This document shows, in pieces, positions 1 through 10,174 of a DNA stretch of 56,763 nt. The first letter of the stretch is position 1. The number at the start of each line of letters is the position of its first letter. The position numbers and the translations under genes are program-made. Below the pieces are notes generated by a model. The model was not told where the DNA came from. It ran no database searches and saw nothing but the letters and a program-made list of their open reading frames with translations. Origin of the DNA: Cytobacillus gottheilii (GTDB lineage: Bacteria; Bacillota; Bacilli; Bacillales; Cytobacillaceae); contig NZ_LT800494.1 in assembly GCF_900166665.1 (NCBI RefSeq), positions 1,265,002 to 1,321,764 of the forward strand, in the 5' to 3' direction.

Positions 1-45
1 CGTCCGCAGCGCAGGTGGAACGGTCTTGTTTAAATACCTAAAAAC
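1..45 (+). repeat. 3' end of dispersed Bacillaceae hairpin repeat
   Basis: The first bases resemble the right end of the repeat copy at 19887-19925: a shared TCCGCAG-GCA core, then GG-ACGG-CTT and a T/A-rich tail. The rest of the copy lies outside the window. No coding function is seen. Confidence 0.45.
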
Positions 46-175
46 CAAGATAGTGAATATTCGTGTTTTAGAAAGATTAATTTCGTTTTGTCCCAGCCTC
101 TTTTTGTGTTTTTAAGAAAATTTTAATGACATAATTTTTACTTCAACCCGATAAAATTGAAATAAAGGAGAGATA

Positions 176-472
176 TTGTTTATGTGGAAATCATTTTTAA
201 TTGGGCTTGGATTAGGTTTGTCTTTTATTATTGTTGCTTTTGTAACGGATCATTCTTTGATATTTAGCTATGTAACAGGTGGAATTGGTCTCATTGCTCT
301 TCTAATCAGCGGGATCGCATCAAATAATTGGAGCAAGGATAAAAATGATGCAGATACAAAGAATTATGCTTTAAAAGATGCTGATCGATTTAAGAGTCGC
401 AGAAATATGTATCGCCTCGCTTTATTTAGTACTCCTCTTTTAATCACCACACTTTTTCTTTATTTTACTTAA
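176..472 (+). CDS. DUF5316-like small membrane protein
   Basis: A 98-residue protein of unknown function that I place in the DUF5316 family of small Bacillus membrane proteins by its overall pattern. Three hydrophobic segments are visible, at about residues 5-25, 30-48 and 80-97. A charged cytosol-type stretch (WSKDKNDADTKNY onward) lies between the second and third. The start is either TTG at 176 or ATG at 182; GGAG at 167-170 lies 5 or 11 bases upstream, so the choice is open. It stands alone, with no partner gene in sight. The family assignment comes from recall of the sequence pattern. Confidence 0.6.
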   Translation: MFMWKSFLIGLGLGLSFIIVAFVTDHSLIFSYVTGGIGLIALLISGIASNNWSKDKNDADTKNYALKDADRFKSRRNMYRLALFSTPLLITTLFLYFT

Positions 473-588
473 GCTTAAAAAGGCTTTGCGCCAATCCGAG
501 TTGATAAGGATAACGGAGCATGCTCACTTATACGTATGTATACGTCTGAAAGATATTAGCAGAAACTGGCAGAGCGTTGTATAACGTT

Positions 589-620
589 AATTATCATAAA
601 ATATGAATTTTGTGATAATT
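589..620. promoter_or_regulatory. Inverted repeat upstream of ABC transporter operon
   Basis: AATTATCA at 589-596 and TGATAATT at 613-620 form a perfect 8-bp inverted repeat with a 16-base A+T-rich spacer, 68 bases before the substrate-binding protein gene. It could be an operator or a cruciform-prone promoter element. No regulator is identified. Confidence 0.35.
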
Positions 621-687
621 TCGTTTAATTGTTACTGTTAAAGGGTAAGTTTTCTTTGCAGAACAAATAAAGGGGGAGTGAAGTAAA

Positions 688-1470
688 ATGCAGATTTTAA
701 AAAAGGGTGTTTATGGATTACTGCTCGTTATGATTTTGTCAGCATGCGGTGCAGAGGATGCTTCAACTGGCGGAATGACATTAGTAGATGAAGGAAAGTT
801 TACATATGCATCTTCTGGAGAGTTTAATCCATTTTCAGTTACAGAAGCAGATGGAACCATGACAGGATTTGATATTGATGTCGGAATAGCCGTAGCAGAA
901 GAGCTAGGTCTTGATCCGGTTCAGAAGAAAACAAAATTTGGCGGCATTGTGGAAGGTGTAAAGGCTGGACGATATGATGCAGCGGTAGCAAGTCATACCA
1001 TTACAGAGGAACGCTTAAAGGCAGTAGACTTTTCCATTCCATATTATTATTCTGGTCCGCAAATCTTTGTAAGACCAGATAGTTCGGTTGAAACACTTGA
1101 GGATTTAGCTGATTTAGAGGTTGCGGTAGCAAAAGGCACGACATATGCTGAAGAAGTTTTGCCGGTAACTGATAATGTTAAGTATTATGATAGTGATGTT
1201 GTCGCTTTAGAAGCTTTGAGTAAAGGCAAGCATGACGCGGTTGTAACAGACTTTATTACCGGCAAGGAAGCGATCGGATCTGGAATGAATATTGAAGGGC
1301 GCGATCTGCTGGGGGTAGGCGAGCAGGCCATTGCGGTTAGCAAAGACAATCCGGAGCTGCTCGAAAAGATAAACGAAGCTCTTAAGAAACTGCACGAAAA
1401 TGGAACATTGAAGGAAATCAGCGAGAAATATATCGGCGAAGATATTACAGTGGATCCTGATAATGAATAA
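688..1470 (+). CDS. Amino-acid ABC transporter substrate-binding lipoprotein
   Basis: Extracellular solute receptor of a polar amino-acid (PAAT) importer, anchored to the membrane by lipid. The N-terminus has positively charged residues, a hydrophobic stretch and the lipobox LSAC, giving cleavage before Cys20. The remainder is a periplasmic-binding-protein type 2 fold (SBP_bac_3), with the typical segments 'MTGFDIDVGIAVAEELG' and 'RYDAAVASHTITEERLKAVDFS'. At 260 residues it is normal for the family. It is the first gene of a three-gene transporter, followed by permease and ATPase. The ligand cannot be read with confidence; a cystine, glutamine or basic amino acid is possible. Confidence 0.9.
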   Translation: MQILKKGVYGLLLVMILSACGAEDASTGGMTLVDEGKFTYASSGEFNPFSVTEADGTMTGFDIDVGIAVAEELGLDPVQKKTKFGGIVEGVKAGRYDAAVASHTITEERLKAVDFSIPYYYSGPQIFVRPDSSVETLEDLADLEVAVAKGTTYAEEVLPVTDNVKYYDSDVVALEALSKGKHDAVVTDFITGKEAIGSGMNIEGRDLLGVGEQAIAVSKDNPELLEKINEALKKLHENGTLKEISEKYIGEDITVDPDNE

Positions 1471-1477
1471 CCATTTG

Positions 1478-1508
1478 AGGCGGATGTTCGATTGCATTCG
1501 CCTTTTAT
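1478..1508 (+). terminator. Intra-operon hairpin with short T run (attenuator)
   Basis: AGGCGGATG at 1478-1486 pairs with CATTCGCCT at 1495-1503 (one G-U pair) and is followed by TTTT. It lies between the binding-protein gene and the permease. Partial termination here would give more binding protein than membrane components, as is common in such operons. Confidence 0.5.
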
Positions 1509-1534
1509 AATGCATAGAAGGAGGCGTAAAGGAA

Positions 1535-2182
1535 ATGGATTGGTTAACAACGTTTATTGATACAGCACCGATCTTTTTAAAAGGGATGCTGCTCACGTTT
1601 CAGCTGACTGTTGTATCAGTCATTATTGCGATCGCAGTCGGACTGCTGTTTGCATTCTTAAAAATCTCCAAAATAAAAATACTTGAAGTGATTGCGGATA
1701 TATATATATTTGTCGTACGCGGAACACCGCTCGTTGTTCAGATCTTTATTTTCTATTTCGGATTGACTTCCCTTAATATTTCAGATTTCTGGGCTGTTGT
1801 GCTTGGACTGGCCTTTCACAACGGTGCCTATATTGCTGAAATTTTCAGGGGAGCCATCCAATCCATTGACAAAGGGCAAATGGAAGCTGGAAGATCCCTT
1901 GGAATGACAAGAAGCCTGGCTATGAGGAGAATCATTCTACCGCAGGCAAGCAGAAGAGCACTGCCTCCTCTTGGAAACCAGTTTATTATCGCCTTAAAGG
2001 ATTCTTCACTCGCTTCCTTTATAGGAATGTATGAATTATTCAATGTAGCAACAACACAAGGTTCTATTTCCTATGACTATATGACATATCTATTAATTGT
2101 TGCAGTCTATTACCTAGTACTTGTGCTATTCTTCTCTATTATTGTCAGCTTAATTGAAAAAAGAATGTCAATCAGTGATTAA
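1535..2182 (+). CDS. Amino-acid ABC transporter permease
   Basis: Membrane subunit of the polar amino-acid importer (HisM/GlnP family), 215 residues, the usual size. Hydrophobic segments lie at about residues 15-40, 55-80, 85-105, 150-165 and 185-207. The cytosolic EAA loop that docks the ATPase is clear: '[20 protein letters not shown]' around residues 110-130. AAGGAGG at 1518-1524 supports the ATG at 1535. It lies 64 bases after the binding-protein gene, behind a hairpin, and its stop codon is followed at once by the ribosome binding site of the ATPase gene. Confidence 0.92.
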   Translation: MDWLTTFIDTAPIFLKGMLLTFQLTVVSVIIAIAVGLLFAFLKISKIKILEVIADIYIFVVRGTPLVVQIFIFYFGLTSLNISDFWAVVLGLAFHNGAYIAEIFRGAIQSIDKGQMEAGRSLGMTRSLAMRRIILPQASRRALPPLGNQFIIALKDSSLASFIGMYELFNVATTQGSISYDYMTYLLIVAVYYLVLVLFFSIIVSLIEKRMSISD

Positions 2183-2195
2183 GGAGGTGCTCGAT

Positions 2196-2927
2196 GTGAA
2201 TGTAATTGTAGAGGTTGAAAAGCTAAATAAATCTTTTGGTGATCTCCATGTGTTAAAAGATATTGATTTGACGGTTAAGGAAAGCGATGTCGTTTGTCTG
2301 ATTGGGGCGAGCGGATCTGGAAAAAGCACTTTGCTGCGCTGTCTGAACTTCCTCGAAATCAAAGACAGCGGCAATATAAAAATTGAGGGAGAAAAAATCC
2401 ATCAGAATACACATGATTTAAATAAGGTGAGACAAAAAGTAGGAATGGTCTTTCAGCATTTTCATCTCTTTCCGCATAAAACGGTTCTGGAAAATGTGAT
2501 GGAAGCACCATTGCACGTGAAGAAACAGCCAAAAGAGCAAGTGAAGAAAGAGGCACAAGAGCTGTTAAAGAAAGTGGGTCTTTCAGATAAAGAAAATGTA
2601 TATCCGTCGAAGCTTTCAGGCGGTCAAAAACAGCGTGTTGCTATTGCCCGCGCTTTAGCAATGAAGCCTGATATCATGCTTTTTGATGAGCCGACTTCCG
2701 CCCTGGATCCCGAACTGGTCGGTGAGGTATTGACTGCCATGAAAGAGCTGGCAGAGGAGGGGATGACCATGGTTGTGGTCACACATGAAATGGGTTTTGC
2801 CAGGGAAGTTGCAGATTGGGCCGTTTATATGCATGACGGCCGAATTGTGGAGGTTGGGCACCCGGATGAGCTTTTTACAGCTCCCAAAGAAGAAAGAACA
2901 AAAAACTTCTTAGATTCAGTTCTTTAA
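2196..2927 (+). CDS. Amino-acid ABC transporter ATP-binding protein
   Basis: ATPase of the polar amino-acid importer (GlnQ/HisP family). Walker [11 protein letters not shown]-loop in '[18 protein letters not shown]', signature LSGGQKQR, Walker B '[14 protein letters not shown]' and switch His in 'VVTHEM' are all present. The GTG at 2196 was chosen because AAGGAGG (2181-2187) lies 8 bases upstream. An earlier in-frame ATG at 2154 would overlap the permease and adds residues foreign to the family. The chain from GTG is 243 residues, normal for this family. It is the last gene of the operon, before a strong terminator. Confidence 0.93.
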   Translation: MNVIVEVEKLNKSFGDLHVLKDIDLTVKESDVVCLIGASGSGKSTLLRCLNFLEIKDSGNIKIEGEKIHQNTHDLNKVRQKVGMVFQHFHLFPHKTVLENVMEAPLHVKKQPKEQVKKEAQELLKKVGLSDKENVYPSKLSGGQKQRVAIARALAMKPDIMLFDEPTSALDPELVGEVLTAMKELAEEGMTMVVVTHEMGFAREVADWAVYMHDGRIVEVGHPDELFTAPKEERTKNFLDSVL

Positions 2928-2940
2928 CGTGTTTAGATAA

Positions 2941-2982
2941 AAAAGGACGGGGAAAGATAACGTAAACTCCCTGTCCTTTTTC
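2941..2982. terminator. Bidirectional rho-independent terminator
   Basis: AAAAGGACGGGGA at 2941-2953 pairs with TCCCTGTCCTTTT at 2968-2980, with one G-U pair. A and T runs flank it on the two sides, so it can serve both the ABC operon (+) and the convergent membrane protein gene (-). Confidence 0.8.
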
Positions 2983-3039
2983 CATTTGATAGTCTATGAT
3001 TTCTGCAGGTGACCGTGCTGCATGGCGCCATCAATGGAG

Positions 3040-3522
3040 TTATTTCTTTTTCATAAGAAGAAACAGCCCGGCGATTATTAATAGCAGCGGCCAAAACCTC
3101 CATGCAGATGAAACGCTGCTTGGTAAAATGCCAAGCCATCCCAGTATGGTATTGTAAAAAAGCAGAAGAATAGCAAGAATTAAGAACAGCAGCCCTTGAA
3201 AAAGCCCTGCTCCTGTCTTTAAATAGCGCAGCAAAAAGGCTAAAGCAATGATTAAAATAAAGCTGCCAATATGGTCTGGCCAAATATCTAATTTATTGAC
3301 AATATGAAAATGCAAACCAAAACCAGTAAGAATGACTCCTGGGAGAATTGCTTCATAGTCTTTGGCCGCATAGCCTTGGATTAAAAAAGAAATACCGACA
3401 ATGATTAATAATGTTGGCCAGGAGTATATGGGCTGCAATTCAGAGATATTTAATTGCTGCAGAAAAAAGTAGGCACCAAAACCTAGCAGGATCATCCCAG
3501 GGAAGAGACGCTGATTTTTCAT
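3040..3522 (-). CDS. LiaI/LiaF-like integral membrane protein
   Basis: A 160-residue, very hydrophobic protein with two similar halves: 'LFPGMILLGFGAYFFL' near residue 5 and 'AILPGVILTGFGLHFHI' near residue 58. This is the LiaI-LiaF-like transmembrane repeat pattern. About six short membrane segments are visible, ending in a Lys-rich tail (LLMKKK). Its position directly before hemA and its size fit B. subtilis ysxD, but that equivalence is from memory of gene order and is not proven here. The function is unknown; family members occur in envelope-stress modules, yet no two-component genes lie near. Confidence 0.65.
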   Translation of the reverse strand: MKNQRLFPGMILLGFGAYFFLQQLNISELQPIYSWPTLLIIVGISFLIQGYAAKDYEAILPGVILTGFGLHFHIVNKLDIWPDHIGSFILIIALAFLLRYLKTGAGLFQGLLFLILAILLLFYNTILGWLGILPSSVSSAWRFWPLLLIIAGLFLLMKKK

Positions 3523-3779
3523 CTATTTTCACCGCTTTCGATTATGTATACTTGAATATAAGTGTGATATTTGTTACTGTACATAAGGGAGTATTTCGAT
3601 CTATGTCTTACTTAAGCAAGATAATGGCTGGATGACTGGAAGCTAAATGAATTGTTTCCCCTACCATATTATCAGATTTTGCTTCGTTTGCAGTGCAAAT
3701 GTGTAAGAATGCATTTATTTATATTTAAACACGAGTTCATAATCTGTTCACATTTTATGACGGTTCTAAGTCATTGAAA

Positions 3780-3788
3780 TGATATAAT
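3780..3788 (+). promoter_or_regulatory. Extended -10 promoter of the hem operon
   Basis: TG-A-TATAAT at 3780-3788 is a consensus extended -10 element, 42 bases before hemA. No good -35 is seen 17 bases upstream, as is usual for extended -10 promoters. The rest of 3523-3830 holds no gene. Confidence 0.6.
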
Positions 3789-3830
3789 TAGAGTAGCGAA
3801 CTATGTAATTATTCTGGGGGTGTCAATTTC

Positions 3831-5177
3831 ATGCATATTTTAGTTGTTGGTCTAAACTACAGAACTGCCCCTGTAGAAATACGAGAACGTTTAACATTCA
3901 ATCCTGCTCAGCTTGGGGATGCAATGCAGAACTTGCAAAAGAAAAAGAGTATTCTTGAAAACGTTATTATTTCAACATGTAATCGTACGGAAATTTATGC
4001 GGTTGTCGACCAGATTCATACTGGCCGCTACTATATAAAAGAGTTTTTATCAGAATGGTTCCAAATTGAGCAAAGTGAATTCTCTCCGTTCTTATTCATA
4101 TATGAGCAAGAAGGGGCAATGGAACACTTATTTAAAGTAGCCTGCGGACTTAATTCTATGGTTCTTGGCGAAACACAAATTCTTGGACAAGTGCGAACAA
4201 GCTTTTTGCAGGCACAGGATGAGAAAACGACGGGTACGATCTTTAATCAGCTTTTCAAACAGGCTGTGACTCTAGGAAAAAGAGCACATTCTGAAACAGA
4301 TATTGGTGCAAATGCTGTATCTGTCAGCTATGCTGCTGTTGAATTGGCCAAAAAGATCTTTGGCTCTCTTGAAAACAAGCATGTGTTAATCCTTGGCGCC
4401 GGTAAAATGGGTGAGCTTGCCATTCAGAATCTCTATTCAAATGGAGCAAAGAAAGTAACGGTCATCAACAGAACGTTTGAGAAGGCACAGAACTTGGCCA
4501 GCCGTTATGAAGGACAAGCAAAATCATTGCAGGAGCTGCAATGTGCTCTTGTTGAAGCAGATATTTTAATTAGCTCAACTGGTGCTAAAGGTTTCGTCAT
4601 TACGAAAGACTTAATGGAAACAGTTGAAAGAATGCGCAAAGGCCAGCCTCTTTTTATGGTAGACATTGCTGTGCCACGCGACTTGGATCCTTCTTTATCC
4701 GAACTTGATAGTGTCTTTTTATATGATATTGATGATCTCGAAGGTATTGTCCAGGCTAATTTGGCAGAACGGGAAAAAGCTGCAGAGAAGATCCAGCTTA
4801 TGATAGAAGCGGAAATTGTTGATTTTAAACAATGGCTTAATATGCTTGGAGTAGTCCCTGTTATCTCTGCATTAAGAGAAAAAGCATTAACGATTCAAGC
4901 AGAAACAATGATGAGCATTGATAGAAAGATGCCGCATTTGAGTGATCGCGATAGAAAAGTATTGAATAAGCATACAAAAAGCATTATTAATCAGCTATTA
5001 AAAGATCCGATTCTACAGGCAAAAGAATTAGCTGGCCGCAAGGACGCAGAAGAGGCATTAGACCTTTTTGTTAAGATCTTTAATATAGAAGACATTGTTT
5101 CAGCTCATGAAAATGTGAAAACGGAACAGGCTAGTCAAACACGGACTGTGGTTCCGCTGACTTCCTTGCAAGTATAA
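3831..5177 (+). CDS. hemA: Glutamyl-tRNA reductase
   Basis: First committed enzyme of C5-pathway heme synthesis. It reduces glutamyl-tRNA(Glu) with NADPH to glutamate-1-semialdehyde. The N-terminal catalytic domain has the nucleophile Cys50 in 'STCNRTE', the NADPH site is around residues 185-200 ([12 protein letters not shown]), and a helical dimerisation domain forms the C-terminus. At 448 residues it is standard. The GGGGGTG at 3817-3823 supports the start. It heads the operon hemA-hemX-hemC-hemD-hemB-hemL. In B. subtilis HemA level is controlled after translation by HemX, encoded next. Confidence 0.97.
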   Translation: MHILVVGLNYRTAPVEIRERLTFNPAQLGDAMQNLQKKKSILENVIISTCNRTEIYAVVDQIHTGRYYIKEFLSEWFQIEQSEFSPFLFIYEQEGAMEHLFKVACGLNSMVLGETQILGQVRTSFLQAQDEKTTGTIFNQLFKQAVTLGKRAHSETDIGANAVSVSYAAVELAKKIFGSLENKHVLILGAGKMGELAIQNLYSNGAKKVTVINRTFEKAQNLASRYEGQAKSLQELQCALVEADILISSTGAKGFVITKDLMETVERMRKGQPLFMVDIAVPRDLDPSLSELDSVFLYDIDDLEGIVQANLAEREKAAEKIQLMIEAEIVDFKQWLNMLGVVPVISALREKALTIQAETMMSIDRKMPHLSDRDRKVLNKHTKSIINQLLKDPILQAKELAGRKDAEEALDLFVKIFNIEDIVSAHENVKTEQASQTRTVVPLTSLQV

Positions 5178-5190
5178 GTGAGGTTCAGAC

Positions 5191-6024
5191 ATGTTTGACA
5201 TCTATATGACGAGGCTGCATGAATTTACGGTTATTCTGTATGCTTTATGTGTACTCTTATATTTTATTGACTTTCTTCATAATAACCGGAAGGCGAACCG
5301 AGCTGCCTTCTGGTTACTTTCGTTTGTATGGGTTTTACAAACACTTTTTTTAATTCTTTATATGTTTGAAACAGGCAGATTTCCTGTGCTGACGATCTTT
5401 GAAGGCTTATATTTTTATGCATGGGTGCTCATTTCGCTGTCACTTGCCATTAATACCTTGCTGCGTGTTGATTTCACTGTGTTTTTTACAAACATTATCG
5501 GTTTTATCTTCATGGCGATTCATACATTTGCACCAGTACAATTTGAATCGAGTGTTCTCGCGGGGAGGTTAATGTCAGAGCTTTTATTTTTTCATATAAC
5601 AGTAGCAATACTATCATATGGAGCATTTGGATTATCATTTGTGTTTTCGCTCCTTTATTTAATTCAATATGATCTCCTGAAAAGAAAAAAGTGGAATTCC
5701 CGCCTCGTCCGGTTATCAGATTTAGCGAAGCTGGAACATATGTCATATGTATTAGCTGTTATCGGAGTGCCGCTATTGATGATTAGCTTAATACTTGGTG
5801 TACAATGGGCATATATGAAGCTTCCCGATATGTCCTGGCTTGATTCGAAAGTAGTAGGTTCTTTTTTAGTGCTAATTTTATATAGCATCTATTTATACCT
5901 TCGAGTAGGCAGAGGGTTCTATGGAAAGAAGCTGGCTTATTGGAATGCTGCCGCTTTTCTAGTCGTATTAATAAACTTTTTCTTATTTGGGAAGTTATCA
6001 TCTTTCCATTTTTGGGATCAATAA
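5191..6024 (+). CDS. hemX: HemX, membrane regulator of HemA (CcsA family)
   Basis: Integral membrane protein of 277 residues with about eight hydrophobic segments, related to the CcsA/CcmC cytochrome c assembly fold. In B. subtilis HemX lowers the cellular amount of glutamyl-tRNA reductase. It begins 13 bases after hemA and ends 36 bases before hemC, clearly inside the operon. Conserved features such as 'FEGLYFYAWVLISLSL' and 'HITVAILSYGAFGLSF' are visible. No heme-binding WWD motif stands out, which fits a regulatory rather than a cytochrome-assembly role. Confidence 0.92.
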   Translation: MFDIYMTRLHEFTVILYALCVLLYFIDFLHNNRKANRAAFWLLSFVWVLQTLFLILYMFETGRFPVLTIFEGLYFYAWVLISLSLAINTLLRVDFTVFFTNIIGFIFMAIHTFAPVQFESSVLAGRLMSELLFFHITVAILSYGAFGLSFVFSLLYLIQYDLLKRKKWNSRLVRLSDLAKLEHMSYVLAVIGVPLLMISLILGVQWAYMKLPDMSWLDSKVVGSFLVLILYSIYLYLRVGRGFYGKKLAYWNAAAFLVVLINFFLFGKLSSFHFWDQ

Positions 6025-6060
6025 AATGTCAAAGCATACTGCAAACATTAGGAGGCCGTC

Positions 6061-6993
6061 ATGAGAAAAATTATCGTGGGTTCAAGAAGAAGCAAACTGG
6101 CGCTTACACAAACCAATTGGGTTATTAATGAATTGAAAAAATTAAATCCCAGCTATGAGTTTGAAGTGAAAGAAATCGTAACAAAAGGAGATAAAATTCT
6201 TGATGTAACCTTATCTAAGGTTGGCGGAAAAGGATTATTTGTAAAAGAAATTGAACAGGCTATGCTTGATAAAGAGATTGATATGGCTGTACATAGTATG
6301 AAAGATATGCCTGCCGTTTTACCTGAAGGGCTGGTCATTGGCTGTATTCCTAAACGTGAAGATCACCGTGACGCCTTAATTTCGAAAGGACATATTAAGC
6401 TTGCAGATTTAAAGCCAGGCTCTGTCATTGGCACGAGCAGTTTGCGCCGCGGAGCACAGCTGTTGGCAAGACGTCCGGATTTAGAAATTAAATGGATTAG
6501 AGGAAATATTGATACACGTCTTGCGAAGCTGGAATCGGAAGACTATGATGCCATTATTTTGGCAGCTGCGGGACTTGCACGCATGGGCTGGTCACAGGAT
6601 GTTGTAACAGAATTCCTTGATCCGGACCTTTGTCTTCCGGCAGTTGGGCAAGGCGCATTATCTATTGAGTGCCGCGAAGAAGATGAGGAATTATTATCAC
6701 TGCTTGAGAAGTTTGCGTGTAAGGAGACAACCAAAACCGTAACGGCAGAAAGAGCATTCCTTCATAAAATGGAAGGCGGCTGCCAAGTGCCGATTGCCGG
6801 CTATGCCACTCTAAAAAACAATGGAGAAGTGGAGTTAACAGGGCTTGTTTGTTCTCCTGATGGCACAACCATGCTGAAAGAAATGTCTTCTGGAACAGAA
6901 GCTGAGAGTGTCGGGATACAAACAGCGGCATCTCTAACTGAAATGGGTGCAAAGGACTTAATTGACGAAGTAAAACGGGAGCTTGGTGAGTAA
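6061..6993 (+). CDS. hemC: Hydroxymethylbilane synthase (porphobilinogen deaminase)
   Basis: Joins four porphobilinogen molecules into hydroxymethylbilane using a covalently bound dipyrromethane cofactor. Cofactor Cys241 lies in '[11 protein letters not shown]'. The N-terminal '[12 protein letters not shown]' and the conserved Arg/Asp segment 'HSMKDMP' are present. Length (310 residues) is typical. AGGAGG about 8 bases upstream supports the start. The stop TAA overlaps the hemD start by one base (TAATG at 6991-6995), suggesting translational coupling. Confidence 0.97.
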   Translation: MRKIIVGSRRSKLALTQTNWVINELKKLNPSYEFEVKEIVTKGDKILDVTLSKVGGKGLFVKEIEQAMLDKEIDMAVHSMKDMPAVLPEGLVIGCIPKREDHRDALISKGHIKLADLKPGSVIGTSSLRRGAQLLARRPDLEIKWIRGNIDTRLAKLESEDYDAIILAAAGLARMGWSQDVVTEFLDPDLCLPAVGQGALSIECREEDEELLSLLEKFACKETTKTVTAERAFLHKMEGGCQVPIAGYATLKNNGEVELTGLVCSPDGTTMLKEMSSGTEAESVGIQTAASLTEMGAKDLIDEVKRELGE

Positions 6994-7775
6994 TGTCCGC
7001 CGCGTCCTCGCTGCTTGGCAAAAGGGTGCTAATTCCAAGGGGCAGGCAGCATGCAAAGCCTGTCGCTGCATTGGTGAGAGATTTAGGAGGAGTTCCAGTG
7101 GAAATTCCTCTTATCTCTTTTAAACCAACTCTTACTCATGATTCTGCTGCTGAATTGAACGAAATCTTACATACATACGACTGGCTTATTTTTACAAGCA
7201 ATGTAACAGTAGAAACGTTTTTAGCTCATGTGAATACAAAAAAGGGATCATTTCCTAAAATTGCTGTGATCGGTGAAAAGACGAAAGAAGTGCTGGAAGC
7301 CAAAGGCATGAAGGTCGATTTTGTTCCATCGCAATATGTTGCAGAAGGGTTTATAGAGGAGTTTTTGCCTCGAATTCAAAAGGGTGAGCAGATTCTCATT
7401 CCGAAAGGAAACCTAGCAAGAGATGCGATTGCGACCGCTTTACTTAAGAAAGAAGTAAAAGTAAAAGAAATCATTGTATATGAAACAACTATGCCGGAAG
7501 AAAGCAAGGCTATATTAAAAGACCAACTGCTGGCACATCAGCTTGATATTGTTCTTTTCACAAGTCCATCCACTGTGGATCACTTTATGGATGTTGTTCT
7601 TGAAAACGATCTGGTCGAACAATCCAAACGATGTCTTATTGCCTGTATTGGACCGGTATCAAAAGCCAGGGCGGAAACACATGGTTTGCATGTTCATGCA
7701 ATCCCGGATCGATATACGGTGAAGGATATGCTGAATGAAATCATTCAGTATTTAAAAGAGATAGAAACAACATAA
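6993..7775 (+). CDS. hemD: Uroporphyrinogen-III synthase
   Basis: Cyclises hydroxymethylbilane with inversion of ring D to give uroporphyrinogen III. It is a 260-residue, two-domain protein; sequence conservation in this family is low. The fold signature 'YDWLIFTSNVTVETF' (about residue 50) and 'DIVLFTSPSTVDHF' (about residue 185) mark the two homologous domains. The start codon overlaps the hemC stop by one base. Position between hemC and hemB supports the call. Confidence 0.94.
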   Translation: MSAASSLLGKRVLIPRGRQHAKPVAALVRDLGGVPVEIPLISFKPTLTHDSAAELNEILHTYDWLIFTSNVTVETFLAHVNTKKGSFPKIAVIGEKTKEVLEAKGMKVDFVPSQYVAEGFIEEFLPRIQKGEQILIPKGNLARDAIATALLKKEVKVKEIIVYETTMPEESKAILKDQLLAHQLDIVLFTSPSTVDHFMDVVLENDLVEQSKRCLIACIGPVSKARAETHGLHVHAIPDRYTVKDMLNEIIQYLKEIETT

Positions 7776-7793
7776 AACAAGGAGGATTCTATT

Positions 7794-8774
7794 ATGGACC
7801 TACAATTCAATCGTCACCGCAGACTTCGTAAGACAGCTAATATGAGAGCGCTTGTAAGAGAAAATAGACTGCATACGGATGACCTTATTTATCCAATCTT
7901 TATTGCAGAAGGTCAAGATATTAAAAGAGAAATAACATCAATGCCAGGTATTTACAACTTATCATTAGATCATCTTCACGCTGAGCTTGAAGAAGTGGTC
8001 TCTTTAGGCATAAAATCGGTTCTGCTATTTGGGATTCCTGAAGAAAAGGATGCTTGCGGCACGCAGGCTTATCACGATCATGGCATTGTACAGGAAGCAA
8101 CAAGATTAATTAAAGAAAGCTTCCCTGAGCTGATTGTTATTGCGGATACTTGCCTATGTGAATTTACAGACCACGGCCATTGCGGTCTTGTGGAAAATGA
8201 AGAAGTTTTAAATGATGAGTCACTTGATTTGCTGGTGCAGACGGCTGTCAGTCAGGCAAAAGCTGGAGCAGATATAATTGCTCCATCCAATATGATGGAT
8301 GGTTTTACAGCAGCGATTCGTGCGGGATTGGATGAGGCAGGATTCGAAAATGTACCGATTATGTCCTATGCTGTTAAATATGCCTCAGCCTTTTATGGTC
8401 CTTTCAGAGAAGCAGCGGATAGCACGCCGCAATTTGGAGACCGCAAAGCCTATCAAATGGATCCGGCGAACCGCCTGGAAGCCATTAGAGAAGCAGAGTC
8501 CGACCTGGTAGAGGGAGCCGATTTCCTTATTGTGAAGCCAGGGATGCCATACTTGGATATTGTCCGGGATGTTAAGAACAATATCAATCTTCCGCTTGTA
8601 ATTTATAATGTGAGCGGAGAATATTCCATGGTCAAAGCAGCCTCTCAAAACGGCTGGATTGACGAAGAGCGAATTGTAATGGAAATGCTGACAGGCATGA
8701 AGAGAGCCGGCTGTGATCTTATCATTACGTATCATGCCAAAGATGCTGCAAGATGGCTGAAGGAACAAAATTAA
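7794..8774 (+). CDS. hemB: Delta-aminolevulinic acid dehydratase (porphobilinogen synthase)
   Basis: Condenses two 5-aminolevulinate molecules to porphobilinogen. The Schiff-base lysines are Lys195 ('SYAVKYAS') and Lys248 ('LIVKPG'). A zinc-type metal site is indicated by Cys120, Cys122 and Cys130 ('[14 protein letters not shown]'), so this is the zinc-dependent rather than the Asp-rich magnesium form. It has 326 residues, normal for the family. An AAGGAGG sits upstream of the ATG. It lies 18 bases after hemD. Confidence 0.97.
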   Translation: MDLQFNRHRRLRKTANMRALVRENRLHTDDLIYPIFIAEGQDIKREITSMPGIYNLSLDHLHAELEEVVSLGIKSVLLFGIPEEKDACGTQAYHDHGIVQEATRLIKESFPELIVIADTCLCEFTDHGHCGLVENEEVLNDESLDLLVQTAVSQAKAGADIIAPSNMMDGFTAAIRAGLDEAGFENVPIMSYAVKYASAFYGPFREAADSTPQFGDRKAYQMDPANRLEAIREAESDLVEGADFLIVKPGMPYLDIVRDVKNNINLPLVIYNVSGEYSMVKAASQNGWIDEERIVMEMLTGMKRAGCDLIITYHAKDAARWLKEQN

Positions 8775-8817
8775 GAAAGAAACTAATCTATAACTAAAAA
8801 ACGAAAAGAGGGATCGT

Positions 8818-10104
8818 ATGCGTTCTTATACTAAATCCATTCAAGCGTTTGAAGAAGCGAAAAAACTATTGCCTGGCGGTGTTAACTCCCCTGTCCGTGC
8901 CTTTAAATCTGTTAACATGGATCCGATCTTCATGGAGCGGGGAAAAGGCTCAAAAATTTATGACATTGACGGCAATGACTATATTGACTATGTGCTTTCT
9001 TGGGGACCGCTAATTTTAGGACATAGTAATGATCGAGTGGTAGAAGCAATTAAAAAGGTCGCTGAAAACGGGACAAGCTTTGGCGCACCGACTGAAATTG
9101 AAAATGAACTTGCCAAACTAGTAATTGACCGGGTTCCATCGATTGAAATCGTTCGGATGGTTTCTTCCGGAACAGAGGCAACGATGAGTGCTCTCCGCCT
9201 GGCAAGAGGTTATACAAGCCGAAATATGATTATGAAATTTGAAGGCTGCTACCATGGACATGGTGATTCCTTGCTTATCAAAGCTGGATCTGGTGTAGCT
9301 ACATTAGGACTGCCAGATAGTCCTGGTGTGCCTGAAGGTGTAGCTAAAAATACAATCACAGTTCCTTATAATGATCTTGAGAGCGTGAAGCTGGCGTTTA
9401 ATCAATATGGAGATGATATTGCTGGTGTTATTGTTGAGCCAGTGGCCGGTAATATGGGTGTGGTTCCTCCAATGCCTGGTTTCCTTGAAGGTCTGCGTGA
9501 GATCACTGAGCAAAATGGCACACTACTCATTTTTGATGAGGTTATGACAGGGTTCCGTGTGGATTATCAATGTGCACAAGGATATTATAACGTGACTCCT
9601 GATATAACTTGTTTAGGAAAAGTGATCGGTGGAGGATTACCTGTTGGTGCATACGGCGGTAAAGCAGAAATCATGGAAAGAATTGCACCGAGCGGGCCGA
9701 TCTATCAGGCTGGTACTTTATCAGGAAATCCGCTTGCAATGACAGCTGGTCTTGAAACGTTAAGTCAGCTGACACCTGAAACATATAAAGAATTTGGCCG
9801 TAAAGCAGATATGCTAGAGACAGGCTTAAAAGCTGCGGCTGAAAAATACGGAGTTCCGCATACAGTTAACCGTGCAGGTTCAATGGTTGGTCTCTTTTTC
9901 ACAAACGAAAAAGTAACAAACTATGATCAAGCGAAAACGTCCGATTTGAACCTATTTGCATCCTACTATCGCGAAATGGCTAATGAAGGAGTCTTCCTTC
10001 CGCCATCCCAGTTCGAAGGATTATTCCTCTCAACTGCACACAGTGATGAAGACATTAAAAACACCATAAAAGCAGCAGAAACTGCTTTTTCAAGAATTAT
10101 GTAA
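8818..10104 (+). CDS. hemL: Glutamate-1-semialdehyde 2,1-aminomutase
   Basis: PLP-dependent enzyme that turns glutamate-1-semialdehyde into 5-aminolevulinate, the second step of the pathway. The PLP lysine is Lys268 in '[17 protein letters not shown]', and 'DEVMTGFR' carries the Asp that contacts the PLP ring nitrogen. It has 428 residues, the usual length. It is the last gene of the hem operon and is followed within 10 bases by a terminator hairpin. Confidence 0.97.
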   Translation: MRSYTKSIQAFEEAKKLLPGGVNSPVRAFKSVNMDPIFMERGKGSKIYDIDGNDYIDYVLSWGPLILGHSNDRVVEAIKKVAENGTSFGAPTEIENELAKLVIDRVPSIEIVRMVSSGTEATMSALRLARGYTSRNMIMKFEGCYHGHGDSLLIKAGSGVATLGLPDSPGVPEGVAKNTITVPYNDLESVKLAFNQYGDDIAGVIVEPVAGNMGVVPPMPGFLEGLREITEQNGTLLIFDEVMTGFRVDYQCAQGYYNVTPDITCLGKVIGGGLPVGAYGGKAEIMERIAPSGPIYQAGTLSGNPLAMTAGLETLSQLTPETYKEFGRKADMLETGLKAAAEKYGVPHTVNRAGSMVGLFFTNEKVTNYDQAKTSDLNLFASYYREMANEGVFLPPSQFEGLFLSTAHSDEDIKNTIKAAETAFSRIM

Positions 10105-10114
10105 TACAGTAGAG

Positions 10115-10145
10115 ACAGCACCGGAATAGCAGGTGCTGTTTTTAA
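10115..10145 (+). terminator. Terminator of the hem operon
   Basis: ACAGCACC (10115-10122) pairs with GGTGCTGT (10132-10139) around a 9-base loop and is followed by a run of T. Confidence 0.85.
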
Positions 10146-10174
10146 TTGCTGTTTTTTTAGAGGGTGTGAGCGAT

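Noticed and set aside
1185..1596. Minus-strand open frames opposite the ABC transporter genes
   Set aside because: They are shadows of well-supported genes with complete domain motifs on the plus strand.
3740..3830. PerR box before hemA
   Set aside because: hemA is PerR-controlled in B. subtilis, but no sequence near the TATAAT fits TTATAAT-N-ATTATAA well enough to claim it.
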